This document shows positions 34,608 through 42,614 of a stretch of 64,000 bases of DNA, piece by piece. A program made the translations under genes and the position numbers. The notes under the pieces were generated by a model. The model searched no databases. It saw only the letters and a list, made by a program, of their open reading frames with translations, and was not told the origin of the DNA. This stretch comes from Bacteroidales bacterium (GTDB lineage Bacteria > Bacteroidota > Bacteroidia > Bacteroidales > UBA932), in contig JAMPAT010000017.1 of assembly GCA_023667095.1 (NCBI GenBank), forward strand, positions 17,557 through 81,556. Reading direction: 5' to 3'. How positions within the stretch are numbered: position 1 is the first letter of the stretch; the number at the start of each line of letters is the position of its first letter.

Positions 34608-35258
34608 ATGAAATTACTTAAACTGATATACTACCCCGTAATTCTGCTGCTGATAGTATTGTCAGCAATGGAACTGTGGCCTGCATTGGGGTATGCATTC
34701 GAAAACCTTGATGGCTACAGGTGGTTCGGGGCTGGTATTTTGGGGTATTTCCTGCTTCGTCTATTGCCGTTGTGGAGAAAGAACGAGGATATAATTGAGA
34801 CTTTTACGCATGAATTTACACACATGCTTGTAGGCATGATGTTTTTTCACAAGATTCATGGTATTTCTGCTGAGGACAGGAATGGCGGTGCCGTGATCCA
34901 TAGCGGACGTCTTGGGAATATTTTTATTGCACTGTCTCCATATTGTTTCCCGGTATTTACATATTTCCTTATGGCTCTCGGAATGCTTGGTGCAGCAAAG
35001 CAGATGTATGTCTTTGACTTGCTGATTGGTTTGTCTGCTGCTTTCCATACCGGATGTTTTGCAAGGCAGACACGGTTATACCAGACTGACATACAGGGCC
35101 AGGGATATGTGAGGTCTTTTCTGTTTCTTGCATTTTTCTGGATGTTCAATCTGACCGTGATTCTTCTTGATGTCCGTAAAGGTCTTTGGGAGGCTGTCTT
35201 ATATATCTTCCAGCATTATTGGTCAGATGCTGTTGCGTTGTGGAATATGGTATTCTGA
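34608..35258 (+). CDS. M50-type membrane zinc metallopeptidase-like protein
   Basis: The product has 216 residues and about five hydrophobic helices. A zinc-binding HEFTH (68-72) lies within a membrane segment, and a downstream Asp in TDIQGQGY could be the third ligand. This layout fits the M50/M50B intramembrane peptidase group. The gene begins 2 bp after the TPR/barrel gene and ends 56 bp before the Cys-rich precursor ATG. It could process a membrane regulator of the phospho-signalling set or the RiPP-like precursor. Neither role is demonstrated. Confidence 0.68.
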   Translation: MKLLKLIYYPVILLLIVLSAMELWPALGYAFENLDGYRWFGAGILGYFLLRLLPLWRKNEDIIETFTHEFTHMLVGMMFFHKIHGISAEDRNGGAVIHSGRLGNIFIALSPYCFPVFTYFLMALGMLGAAKQMYVFDLLIGLSAAFHTGCFARQTRLYQTDIQGQGYVRSFLFLAFFWMFNLTVILLDVRKGLWEAVLYIFQHYWSDAVALWNMVF

Positions 35259-35314
35259 AAATTAACGGAGATGCCGATAGCCGATAAGTGGAGGCGAAAT
35301 TTAATTTATGTTTT

Positions 35315-35509
35315 ATGATTAGATTGAGTCAGTTGGAGTCAGTTAGGGATGCGATTCTGATGAGTATCCAGTCTGATAAGATTGGAGATGAGATGATGAA
35401 CCTTCCATATTACCGTATGGATCCTTGTCCAACATGTGAAGGTACTTGTTCAGGTACATGTGATGATTCATGTTCTGGACAGTGCTCAGGATGTGGCAAT
35501 AATGGGTGA
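35315..35509 (+). CDS. CXXX-repeat RiPP-like precursor peptide
   Basis: From ATG 35315 the peptide has 64 residues; a GTG at 35288 would add nine. The first ~40 residues form an uncharged-to-acidic leader (MIRLSQLESVRDAILMSIQ) with no signal peptide. The last ~25 are a core with seven cysteines in a nearly regular series: C-x2-C-x3-C-x3-C-x3-C-x3-C-x2-C with small Gly/Ser/Thr/Asp residues between, ending GNNG. A radical-SAM/SPASM gene follows 75 bp later. This fits precursors of the 'CXXX-repeat' class that radical-SAM maturases are proposed to modify in Bacteroidetes. It is easily missed by gene callers. Confidence 0.72.
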   Translation: MIRLSQLESVRDAILMSIQSDKIGDEMMNLPYYRMDPCPTCEGTCSGTCDDSCSGQCSGCGNNG

Positions 35510-35532
35510 TATTGTCTAAATGCTATGTGATG

Positions 35533-35571
35533 TGGTGGAGGATAAGTATATACCTTCCTCCACCATATTTG
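35533..35571 (+). terminator. Strong hairpin between precursor and maturase genes
   Basis: A perfect 10-bp stem, TGGTGGAGGA (35533-35542) with TCCTCCACCA (35556-35565), 13-base loop, followed by a weak T-rich stretch (TATTTGAT). It could terminate part of the transcription or protect the precursor mRNA end, giving more precursor than maturase. Confidence 0.6.
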
Positions 35572-35584
35572 ATAAAAATTAGGT

Positions 35585-36712
35585 ATGATGAAGTACTCCA
35601 GTAGATATATTTGCATTACAACAAATGTAATGTGTAATTTGAATTGTGTATATTGTTATGAAGATAAGACAAGTAAGAAAACATTTGATCTAAATGCTTC
35701 TAAAGCTAAATTAGCTGAATATTTGTCAGAGAAAACTGAAACTGGGACATTGATTGATTTACATGGAGGTGAACCGTTGATTGTCTTTTCTAAGATTAAG
35801 GAATTGTGCGAATGGTTGTGGACGCAAGATTTTCCAGAAGAGTTTAAAGTCTTTTGTACATCAAATGGAACATTGGTACATGGTAAAGTTCAGGAATGGC
35901 TTTGGGAACATAAGGATAAATTTACTTTAGGTCTAAGTTTAGATGGACATCGTCAGATGCATAATGCCAATAGATCAAATTCTTTTGACTTGATTGATCT
36001 GGACTTCTTTTTAAGGACTTGGCCTTATCAAGGAGTGAAAATGACAATAAGTCCACATACAATAAATACTTTGGCTGAAGGTGTTATATTTCTTCATGAA
36101 AGAGGTTTTGTAGATATCCGTGTCAATCTTGCTGAAATGGTAGATTGGAATAAAGAGAGTTATTTGGAGATTTATCGTCGTGAACTTGGTAAGCTAGGAG
36201 AATATTATCTTGAGCATCCTGGTTTAAGTCCATGCTCATTATTTAAAGTTCCTTTCTTTAGGATAGTGAATGATATGAAGAATGAAAAATGGTGTGGGGC
36301 AGGATCTATGCATGCACGTGATATTAGTGGTGATAAAGAATATCCATGTCATTTGTTCTTTGAATCAGTGTGTGGAAAGGAGAAGTCTGAAAAAAGTTTT
36401 GAAATAGATTTTAATAATCCAGATAATCTTGTCTCAGAAGAATGTAAAGATTGCGCATTCCTACCTATTTGTCCGACTTGTTATGGCGCAAATTATATAT
36501 CAAGAGGAAATATTGCTTATCGTGATATGAGTATTTGCCGGTTGCATAAGGTGAGGTTTGTGGAAGTTTGCAAATATGAGTATTCCAGAATTGTTTCCAA
36601 TAAAACAGAATTGTCAGATGTGAATAATGACGAAAAGTACCGGAGAGTCTATACTTTGGATGCAATCAAAAAATTATTGCCGTCATTAAGGGAACTTGAT
36701 TCATCAATATAG
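35585..36712 (+). CDS. Radical SAM/SPASM peptide maturase
   Basis: The product has 375 residues. The [4Fe-4S]-SAM motif C17-x3-C21-x2-C24 (CNLNCVYC) is followed by a GGEP-type motif (LHGGEPL). The C-terminal third has a SPASM-like cysteine set: WCGAG, YPCHLFF, then CKDCAFLPICPTCYG and a final SICRLHK. Such auxiliary clusters are typical of enzymes that modify peptides. Its partner is most likely the CXXX-repeat peptide encoded just upstream. The gene is visibly richer in A+T than its neighbours (wobble positions mostly A/T), hinting at separate acquisition. Confidence 0.88.
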   Translation: MMKYSSRYICITTNVMCNLNCVYCYEDKTSKKTFDLNASKAKLAEYLSEKTETGTLIDLHGGEPLIVFSKIKELCEWLWTQDFPEEFKVFCTSNGTLVHGKVQEWLWEHKDKFTLGLSLDGHRQMHNANRSNSFDLIDLDFFLRTWPYQGVKMTISPHTINTLAEGVIFLHERGFVDIRVNLAEMVDWNKESYLEIYRRELGKLGEYYLEHPGLSPCSLFKVPFFRIVNDMKNEKWCGAGSMHARDISGDKEYPCHLFFESVCGKEKSEKSFEIDFNNPDNLVSEECKDCAFLPICPTCYGANYISRGNIAYRDMSICRLHKVRFVEVCKYEYSRIVSNKTELSDVNNDEKYRRVYTLDAIKKLLPSLRELDSSI

Positions 36713-36714
36713 AT

Positions 36715-37275
36715 ATGGTTATAAAGATAAAAAAGAGCATAGGGGATAATTATATAGATACTTATCAAAATTTTTTTGATAATAAGGAGTTCCGATATTT
36801 GTTTTGGGGACACAAGCCTATCAATATAAGCGAGTGGTTGGAGTCAAATAAAGATGTGTATGAAAGATATTATGTATATGTAGTTAAAAAGTCTCATTTG
36901 GAGCAGGAAAGTTATGTGGGATTCTTTCATATTAGACCTATCCCAGAAAATGTAAAACTTATGGTGGCTCCAGATGCACATGTAAGTATTAGTGGTGGCC
37001 TTAATCCTCAATTATTCAATATTGGTATAGGTATATATTCTTGCGTGGCAATGATAGATTATTATTTTAAAAAGAATCCAGATAAGATAATATATGCCAG
37101 CACATTTTCCTATAATATGCGCTCTTTAAAGATGTTAATGGGAATAGGGTTTATTAAGCTAGATTGTACGCTATATGATAAGAATCATGTGATTCTTACT
37201 AAAACAGATTTTTATAATAGCAGTATTACAAAATATACTATAAATAGAGTAAATGTATTTGTGATAAGTGAGTAA
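36715..37275 (+). CDS. GNAT-like acyltransferase
   Basis: The product has 186 residues, soluble. The C-terminal part has the end of a GNAT fold: a middle helix region ending in YASTFSYNMRSLKMLMGIGFIKLD, where 'N-x2-S-x-x-x-x-x-x-x-GF' is the usual acetyl-CoA-binding helix and strand. The Q/R-x-x-G-x-G/A loop is hard to place, so cofactor binding is uncertain. It starts 2 bp after the radical-SAM gene and shares its A+T-rich composition, so it probably belongs to the peptide-modification cassette, perhaps acylating the peptide. Confidence 0.6.
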   Translation: MVIKIKKSIGDNYIDTYQNFFDNKEFRYLFWGHKPINISEWLESNKDVYERYYVYVVKKSHLEQESYVGFFHIRPIPENVKLMVAPDAHVSISGGLNPQLFNIGIGIYSCVAMIDYYFKKNPDKIIYASTFSYNMRSLKMLMGIGFIKLDCTLYDKNHVILTKTDFYNSSITKYTINRVNVFVISE

Positions 37276-37316
37276 ATTATTTGCTACTCAATAGATTAAA
37301 GCAAGATTAAATATCT

Positions 37317-38177
37317 ATGAATATGACTGAAATTTCCATTGCAGTCTGTGGAGACTGTTCAAATTTGTTCTACTGTGCCGAGGATGGCAAATGCTATTCA
37401 TTTGGTGCTTTGACGGGACTGGTTTCCGGGATAGAACGTATTTCGTCTGTATTGCGTTCAATGGAGCCTGCAGAGGCTGTTGGAAGTTACATATCCTATA
37501 GAGATTTCATTTGTGACAATAAAGAACTGCTGTCTGGAGCGAAACAGGTGTATATCCTTCATGACGGTACAGCGGAGTCTGTTGCTGAGGCATTGCGGGT
37601 TGGTGTGCGTCACAATTACAGGGTACATCATATCGCATGTCTTGCCGTCCTGGGATATGTGTCTTTTATAGGGTGCAATGACGGCACGAATAGAATAGTG
37701 GATATAGGTGACTATACATGCAGGTATATTTGTGTGGATGGGGTTGTTGAGTTATTGTCAATATCATCACAGCCTGGCATATCTGCATTTTCTTTTGACA
37801 TCCGAAGATTTTCTGTCTATGGCACTACAGTATTGGCTGGCATTCGTGGCGGGTATATACGTGATATCCTGCTTTTGTGTCTGAACGGATATGGGATAAG
37901 TGCCGCATGTGAACTTGAAGGTAGAGTGAGGGATTGGACGCAATTGATTGGCAAGGACTGCCCTATTCCTGCACGGAAGTCTGAAGTGTTGACTTGTGAG
38001 GGATACGATTTGTTTCTGTATATCAGTGAAAAGAAAATAAGTCTTGCTGAATATCTGGAAAAAAATGTATCTTCGGCCAAAGTTACTGCAGATGTAGATG
38101 CCGGAGGTAAAGCTAAAATTTACATTGAAACAGATTCCGGATGTACGGACCTGTATATTAGTGATTTATTAAAATGA
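37317..38177 (+). CDS. Possible actin/Hsp70-like ATPase-fold protein
   Basis: The product has 286 residues, cytosolic. No family is certain. Several pieces line up with the Hsp70/actin order: an N-terminal 'IAVCGDCSNLFYCAEDG' strand pair, YRVHHIACLAVLGY before VDIGDYTCRYICVDG (like phosphate-2, 'DxGxxT'), and later VLAGIRGGYIRDILL (like the adenosine loop 'GGxxRxP'). It is much shorter than DnaK and has no substrate-binding domain. Base composition returns to that of the operon, marking the right edge of the A+T-rich cassette. Codon use and the long open frame support a real gene. Confidence 0.5.
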   Translation: MNMTEISIAVCGDCSNLFYCAEDGKCYSFGALTGLVSGIERISSVLRSMEPAEAVGSYISYRDFICDNKELLSGAKQVYILHDGTAESVAEALRVGVRHNYRVHHIACLAVLGYVSFIGCNDGTNRIVDIGDYTCRYICVDGVVELLSISSQPGISAFSFDIRRFSVYGTTVLAGIRGGYIRDILLLCLNGYGISAACELEGRVRDWTQLIGKDCPIPARKSEVLTCEGYDLFLYISEKKISLAEYLEKNVSSAKVTADVDAGGKAKIYIETDSGCTDLYISDLLK

Positions 38178-38262
38178 ACGATTAAGCCGAGAGCATAGGA
38201 AAACACAGTTTTACTCTGCCGGGGCGAGTGATTGTAAGCAAAGTTTAAAATAGGAATTGCCT

Positions 38263-39426
38263 ATGTGTAATGTCTTTAAGCAAATAATTCCATTTGTGAT
38301 GTCTGCCGTGCTTGTCAGCTGCAGCGGAGATTATTCCTTAACATTGGTGGATGAGTCGGAACCGTATGAGTATGATGGGGTAATTGTTGTCAGATCCCAT
38401 TGGACAAGCAGAGGGAAAGAGGATGTCTATATATATGACAAAGTTACGGGAGTGCAAAATGATTATCTTGAAATCTACGATAGTGATGGCAGGATTAAAT
38501 GCCAGGCTGGCTTTGCAAGTGAATGCATCCCGTCTGTCGCCAATTCTGTTAATTATGTCTATGAGGGTGATGTGCTGAGAGGTTTCCTGTATGGCTTCAG
38601 GGAGGACAGCAATGCTATGGATATTGAGGAAAAACTTCATGATGTGTATGATACAGAGGGATATCTGTACGTATTGCATAAATTTCTACGGAAGCACAGA
38701 GACTGTATGGAACAATATTTCCTACGTTACGATGAAAATGGGGAAATAGTAGAGGTATATGACCCTGTCTCACATAGGCTTCTGCTGGCTCCTGAAGGGT
38801 ATCATATTGAGGCTCATGTGAATAAAAATTCAGAATTTTGGAACAGTGATATATCTGGAGGAGCTGTTTTACTTGATTTTATTATACGGCCTGCATGTAA
38901 AGATCTGAGTTCAGGGTACAGTATTGCACGTTATCTGGGCTATAGGAAGCAGATGATTGAAACCTATTCCGGTAACGCCTCCCTGAAACGCCGTGAACTA
39001 TATGGCAAGGACAGCAATCTTCTTCTTTCCCAGGAAATTTTTGCAGATAAAGATGGGAATATAACTGTAGAACAGATCAATAATCAGACAGGGATCAGGA
39101 TTATTTATACCTTTGCAGGGAGATTCCTTGAAAAACGTGAGACTGTAAGCCAATATGGTACTGTACTTCAACGTGATACATATTCCGGAATGCCGAAGGA
39201 GAAAATAATGTACTCTACCGAAAAATATAATTATTCAAAAGGTCTTCTGGAGAAAGCCGGTACACCTTCTGCTGTTCCGTATGGGGAATATCTGTCATAC
39301 GGTTTCGAAGAGATAAATTCAAATATGGATGCCGCAATCTGGGATGAGTGGGATTGCTTGCTGCCACGGGACAGATGGCCTGTCCTTGAATTTCCGGTAG
39401 AGGATGATATATTGAATATAATCTGA
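38263..39426 (+). CDS. Lipoprotein of unknown function
   Basis: From ATG 38263 the product has 387 residues with a lipobox V-L-V-S-C (Cys20). The mature chain contains repeated short beta-hairpins with D-x-D/N-G turns (DKVTGVQNDYLEIYDSDGRIKCQ, RYDENGEIVEVYDP, FADKDGNITVEQINN), similar to toxin-like/MORN-like YD repeats. No catalytic motif. It is probably anchored in the periplasm or outer membrane. The 85-bp gap before it has no clear promoter, so it likely remains in the operon. Confidence 0.7.
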   Translation: MCNVFKQIIPFVMSAVLVSCSGDYSLTLVDESEPYEYDGVIVVRSHWTSRGKEDVYIYDKVTGVQNDYLEIYDSDGRIKCQAGFASECIPSVANSVNYVYEGDVLRGFLYGFREDSNAMDIEEKLHDVYDTEGYLYVLHKFLRKHRDCMEQYFLRYDENGEIVEVYDPVSHRLLLAPEGYHIEAHVNKNSEFWNSDISGGAVLLDFIIRPACKDLSSGYSIARYLGYRKQMIETYSGNASLKRRELYGKDSNLLLSQEIFADKDGNITVEQINNQTGIRIIYTFAGRFLEKRETVSQYGTVLQRDTYSGMPKEKIMYSTEKYNYSKGLLEKAGTPSAVPYGEYLSYGFEEINSNMDAAIWDEWDCLLPRDRWPVLEFPVEDDILNII

Positions 39427-39433
39427 ATAAATT

Positions 39434-39931
39434 ATGGAAACAGGAAAGATGAAGACGGGAATCTCAATTGAAGATACTCTGAAAATTGCAATCGAAGCGC
39501 ATCGCGGGCAGACCGACCTCGATGGAAAGCCTGTCATCCTGCATCCGCTTGCAGTCGGGCTTATGGGCAGGAACGGGATTGAAATCAAGGCAGGGTTTCT
39601 CCATGATGTTGCAGAAGACTCAGACATTACACTTGGTGCTATGGAGGAAATGGGGGTTGACAGTGAAGTGATTTCCGTTTTGAGGCTTTTGACACATGAT
39701 AAATCCTCCCTTGATTATTACGGATATGTAGACAGGATTATACATTCAGGAAATACAGCTGCCATAAATGTAAAGCTGAACGACTTGAGGCATAATATCC
39801 AACGTGGCAGGGAATCGTACCGCAAGGCTTTGGAGGAAAAGGATGAAGCCATGATGAAAAAGCTGGAAAGGATAAATGCCAAGCATTTGAAAGCATTGGA
39901 ATTGTTTGAAAGACAAGGCTTTTACTGGTGA
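39434..39931 (+). CDS. HD-domain hydrolase resembling small (p)ppGpp hydrolases
   Basis: The product has 165 residues. HD-superfamily metal ligands are in place: AIEAHRGQTDLDGKPVILHPL (His23, His37), AGFLHDVAEDSDIT (His57-Asp58, with the ED of SpoT/Mesh1 hydrolases), and KLNDLRHN with a late Asp. Length and motifs match Mesh1-like single-domain alarmone hydrolases, with no synthetase domain. A role in lowering (p)ppGpp is suggested, not shown. The last 4 bp overlap the next gene. Confidence 0.82.
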   Translation: METGKMKTGISIEDTLKIAIEAHRGQTDLDGKPVILHPLAVGLMGRNGIEIKAGFLHDVAEDSDITLGAMEEMGVDSEVISVLRLLTHDKSSLDYYGYVDRIIHSGNTAAINVKLNDLRHNIQRGRESYRKALEEKDEAMMKKLERINAKHLKALELFERQGFYW

Positions 39932-41244
39932 AAACATATGATAACTGTCAGAATATGAAAACCAAAATTTGTAATCTATTGATAATTGTCTCTCTTGTGG
40001 GTGTATGCATATCTATTGGATATGGATTTTATGTCCATAGGTATGCCGTCCATCACTGGGATGAACTGAATGAACATTTGACTGTGGTCAAGTATAGTGA
40101 CGGCAGGTTAGGAATCAGGAACAATGAGACAGGTAAAGTGGTGGGATGTTTCGATGAAATAAAGTCACAGTACTGTGGACAGGATGCCTGTTCATTTGTT
40201 GTCGTAAGGGATAATTTGCGTGGCTATGTATCCGCTGTTACCGGTGAAGTGATATTTGAGCCCCAATTCCTCTATGCATGGGTGGATGATGGGGAAAGTA
40301 ACCTGGCTGCATGTGTTGATACAGAACATAGGCTTGGTTTTGTCAATGTAAGGACAAAGGAGACCACAATACCTTTTCAATACGATTTTAATGACAGGAG
40401 CTTTGTTTCTTATATGGGGCCGGTCCTGGATTTTGTGTTCAGCAATGGGCTTTGTATAGTTCCGGGTGCAGAGGGGAAAATAGGCCTTATAGACGTGTAT
40501 GGCAATTCAGTCTTGCCGATACAGTATGAGGATATCATAAACTGGAGGGATATTGATACCCCTGAAATAATCCTTAAACGTAAGGCTGATGATGGAATGG
40601 GATTCCTTTATGGGGTCTGTGACAGGGACTTTAATCTGCTTGTTCCGTTTGAATTCAATTGCTTTACGAAAGTTTGGGATTATGACAGCCAGGGAGAAGT
40701 CCATCTGTATGGATATATCGTATCCAAAGCTGGAAAATATGGCCTGCTGGATTCGGCATTTAATGAACAGCTGCCGCTGAAATATGATTATATGGCTGTT
40801 ACTGAACATGGTTCATATATAGCCTCCATGGATGGTAAATATGGAGTACTGGATAACAATCTTAAAATTATAGTGCCGTTTGAATATGAATTCATATATG
40901 AAGAAGATTCTTCTGAAGGCTATGTGGCTGAGAAAAACTATACTTCCAGACTATTTGACAAGACGGGAAATTTAATTAATGATTTCTATGTCAAGAACAG
41001 ATATACGTATGACGTTGAATTGTGTGATTATGTTGCCATGAAGAGCCTGGAGGCTATACCGGAACCTTTTGGCGGTGGCGCATCTGCGTATGTCAAGTAC
41101 GATTTCCACGGCAGTTGCGGTGTGGTGACAGGTACAAGGAGAGTCGTGATTCCTGCAAAATATGAGAATATAGAATATCTTGGACATGGCAACTTTGCAT
41201 GTACAGTTGATGGCAATGTTTTTCTTGTTCACGATGACAAATAA
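39928..41244 (+). CDS. WG-repeat protein with N-terminal membrane anchor
   Basis: 438 residues from the GTG at 39928 (ATGA/GTGA-type overlap with the HD gene), or 429 from ATG 39955. One N-terminal helix (IGYGFYVH at its end) is followed by at least six WG-like beta repeats with the pattern 'G(k/r)xGxxxxxxxxxxPxxYd': DGRLGIRNNETGKVV, EGKIGLIDVYGNSVLPIQYED, AGKYGLLDSAFNEQLPLKYDY, DGKYGVLDNNLKIIVPFEYEF. These repeats form extracellular or periplasmic beta structures often linked to protein interaction. Function unknown. Confidence 0.78.
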   Translation: MKTYDNCQNMKTKICNLLIIVSLVGVCISIGYGFYVHRYAVHHWDELNEHLTVVKYSDGRLGIRNNETGKVVGCFDEIKSQYCGQDACSFVVVRDNLRGYVSAVTGEVIFEPQFLYAWVDDGESNLAACVDTEHRLGFVNVRTKETTIPFQYDFNDRSFVSYMGPVLDFVFSNGLCIVPGAEGKIGLIDVYGNSVLPIQYEDIINWRDIDTPEIILKRKADDGMGFLYGVCDRDFNLLVPFEFNCFTKVWDYDSQGEVHLYGYIVSKAGKYGLLDSAFNEQLPLKYDYMAVTEHGSYIASMDGKYGVLDNNLKIIVPFEYEFIYEEDSSEGYVAEKNYTSRLFDKTGNLINDFYVKNRYTYDVELCDYVAMKSLEAIPEPFGGGASAYVKYDFHGSCGVVTGTRRVVIPAKYENIEYLGHGNFACTVDGNVFLVHDDK

Positions 41245-41257
41245 AAATTTTATTGAC

Positions 41258-41785
41258 ATGGATGACGAAAAGACAATGACGGAAAAGGCGGTAACGGAAG
41301 AGAAATCAAAATGGGACCAGATAGGTGAGATGCCATTGAAAGATGCCGTGAAGTTCTGCTGGAAATATATTCTTGACATGAAGCTGGAGACTGTCGGAAT
41401 ATGTGCATTCTCACTTATTTTATTGACAGGAATGGGATTTTTGCTCTATTATGGCCTGGTACCTGTGTGTAAACTTATATGGCACTGTATTTCGATGACT
41501 ATAGGGATGCATGAATATGCATATCAGTATACCTTGTTTGACAGTGACTTGCTGTGCACTGTCCCGTTGGCTATCTTGATTGCGTCACTTGTCGGCTACT
41601 GTAGCCGGAAGCACAGGTTACTGAATACGATATGCTATTTTATTTTGCTGCAGGCCACTTTGGAGATTTGGGACTATCTACATCTTGAAATGCCTGGTTT
41701 CAGTGGAGTTCCTGGTGGTGTATGTTTTGCGATAATGTTTATTGTAATACCTTTGCTGCGATATATTGATAGCGATACGGAGTGA
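41258..41785 (+). CDS. Small polytopic membrane protein, unknown function
   Basis: From ATG 41258 the product has 175 residues. An acidic/charged cytosolic head (DDEKTMTEKAVTEEKSKWDQ) precedes four predicted membrane helices. In-frame ATGs at 41234 and 41180 would overlap the WG gene more. No motif is recognised. It lies in the operon just before the second PP2C gene. Confidence 0.6.
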   Translation: MDDEKTMTEKAVTEEKSKWDQIGEMPLKDAVKFCWKYILDMKLETVGICAFSLILLTGMGFLLYYGLVPVCKLIWHCISMTIGMHEYAYQYTLFDSDLLCTVPLAILIASLVGYCSRKHRLLNTICYFILLQATLEIWDYLHLEMPGFSGVPGGVCFAIMFIVIPLLRYIDSDTE

Positions 41786-41807
41786 CGTAATTACAGCTGT
41801 AATGGAT

Positions 41808-41815
41808 TAAATTTG
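41808..41815 (+). promoter_or_regulatory. Possible internal promoter for the second PP2C gene
   Basis: TAAATTTG lies 7 bp before the ATG at 41823. The TTG element is not clear, and a transcript from it would have almost no leader. The fit is suggestive only. Confidence 0.3.
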
Positions 41816-41822
41816 TAGAAAG

Positions 41823-42584
41823 ATGGAATGCATGAAGTTCGGTGGAAAAACAGACGTAGGCAAGGTCCGCACAAATAATGAGGATGCCTTCATCGCACAG
41901 AATATATGGGATGAGAATCACATCCTGGCTGTTGCCATTGACGGTGTCGGGGGATATGAAGGTGGTGAAGTCGCATCTGGGATGGCAAAGAAATATATTG
42001 TCGAATATCTCGGGAACTATTCAGATGGAGAACGGCTTGAACTGTTGAAGCAAGCTGTTATCTATGCCAATAACAATATCTTTTCAGCCAGAAGGAATCT
42101 TCCGCAATATTCTGGTATGTGCTGTGTGCTTACGGCAATCCTTGTTGATCTCACCGGCCGGTGTGTGCATATGGCTCATGTCGGTGACACACGTCTTTAC
42201 CAATATGCTGACGGTGAACTTGTGAAACTGTCACATGGCCATTCGCTTGTCGGCTATAGGGAGGAAATAGGTGAATTGACAGAAGATGAGGCTATGCATC
42301 ATACGCATAGAAATGTCATAGAACGAAGTATCGGCTCCTCATATCTTGATTGGGAACATTGTGACTATGTAGAAATAGCGACCTTTCCACTTAAACCACA
42401 ATCCTTTCTTATGTTGTGCTCTGACGGCTTGTCTGATATGCTTAAGTCGTGTCAAATCAAGTCTGTGCTTGAGCAGAAATGTACAGTTGAGGAAACGGTT
42501 GAACGGTTGATTGCCGCAGCCAATGATGCAGGAGGAAAGGATAATGTAACTGTCGTTTTGGTTGAGCTCAGTAGTGCCTGTTAG
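41823..42584 (+). CDS. Soluble PP2C phosphatase, paralogue of the 32446 gene
   Basis: The product has 253 residues, a PP2C domain only. Metal-site motifs remain (VRTNNED, AIDGVGG, VGDTRLY, CSDGL, GGKDN). Compared with the first PP2C it lacks the linker, TM helix and tail, and it has LSHGHS where the other has LSHDHS. The two genes are almost identical at DNA level around codons 13-60 but diverge later, pointing to recent duplication or gene conversion. It closes the rightward operon. Confidence 0.92.
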   Translation: MECMKFGGKTDVGKVRTNNEDAFIAQNIWDENHILAVAIDGVGGYEGGEVASGMAKKYIVEYLGNYSDGERLELLKQAVIYANNNIFSARRNLPQYSGMCCVLTAILVDLTGRCVHMAHVGDTRLYQYADGELVKLSHGHSLVGYREEIGELTEDEAMHHTHRNVIERSIGSSYLDWEHCDYVEIATFPLKPQSFLMLCSDGLSDMLKSCQIKSVLEQKCTVEETVERLIAAANDAGGKDNVTVVLVELSSAC

Positions 42585-42614
42585 TTTCCTCGTTTCCCTT
42601 TGGAAGTTGATGCC

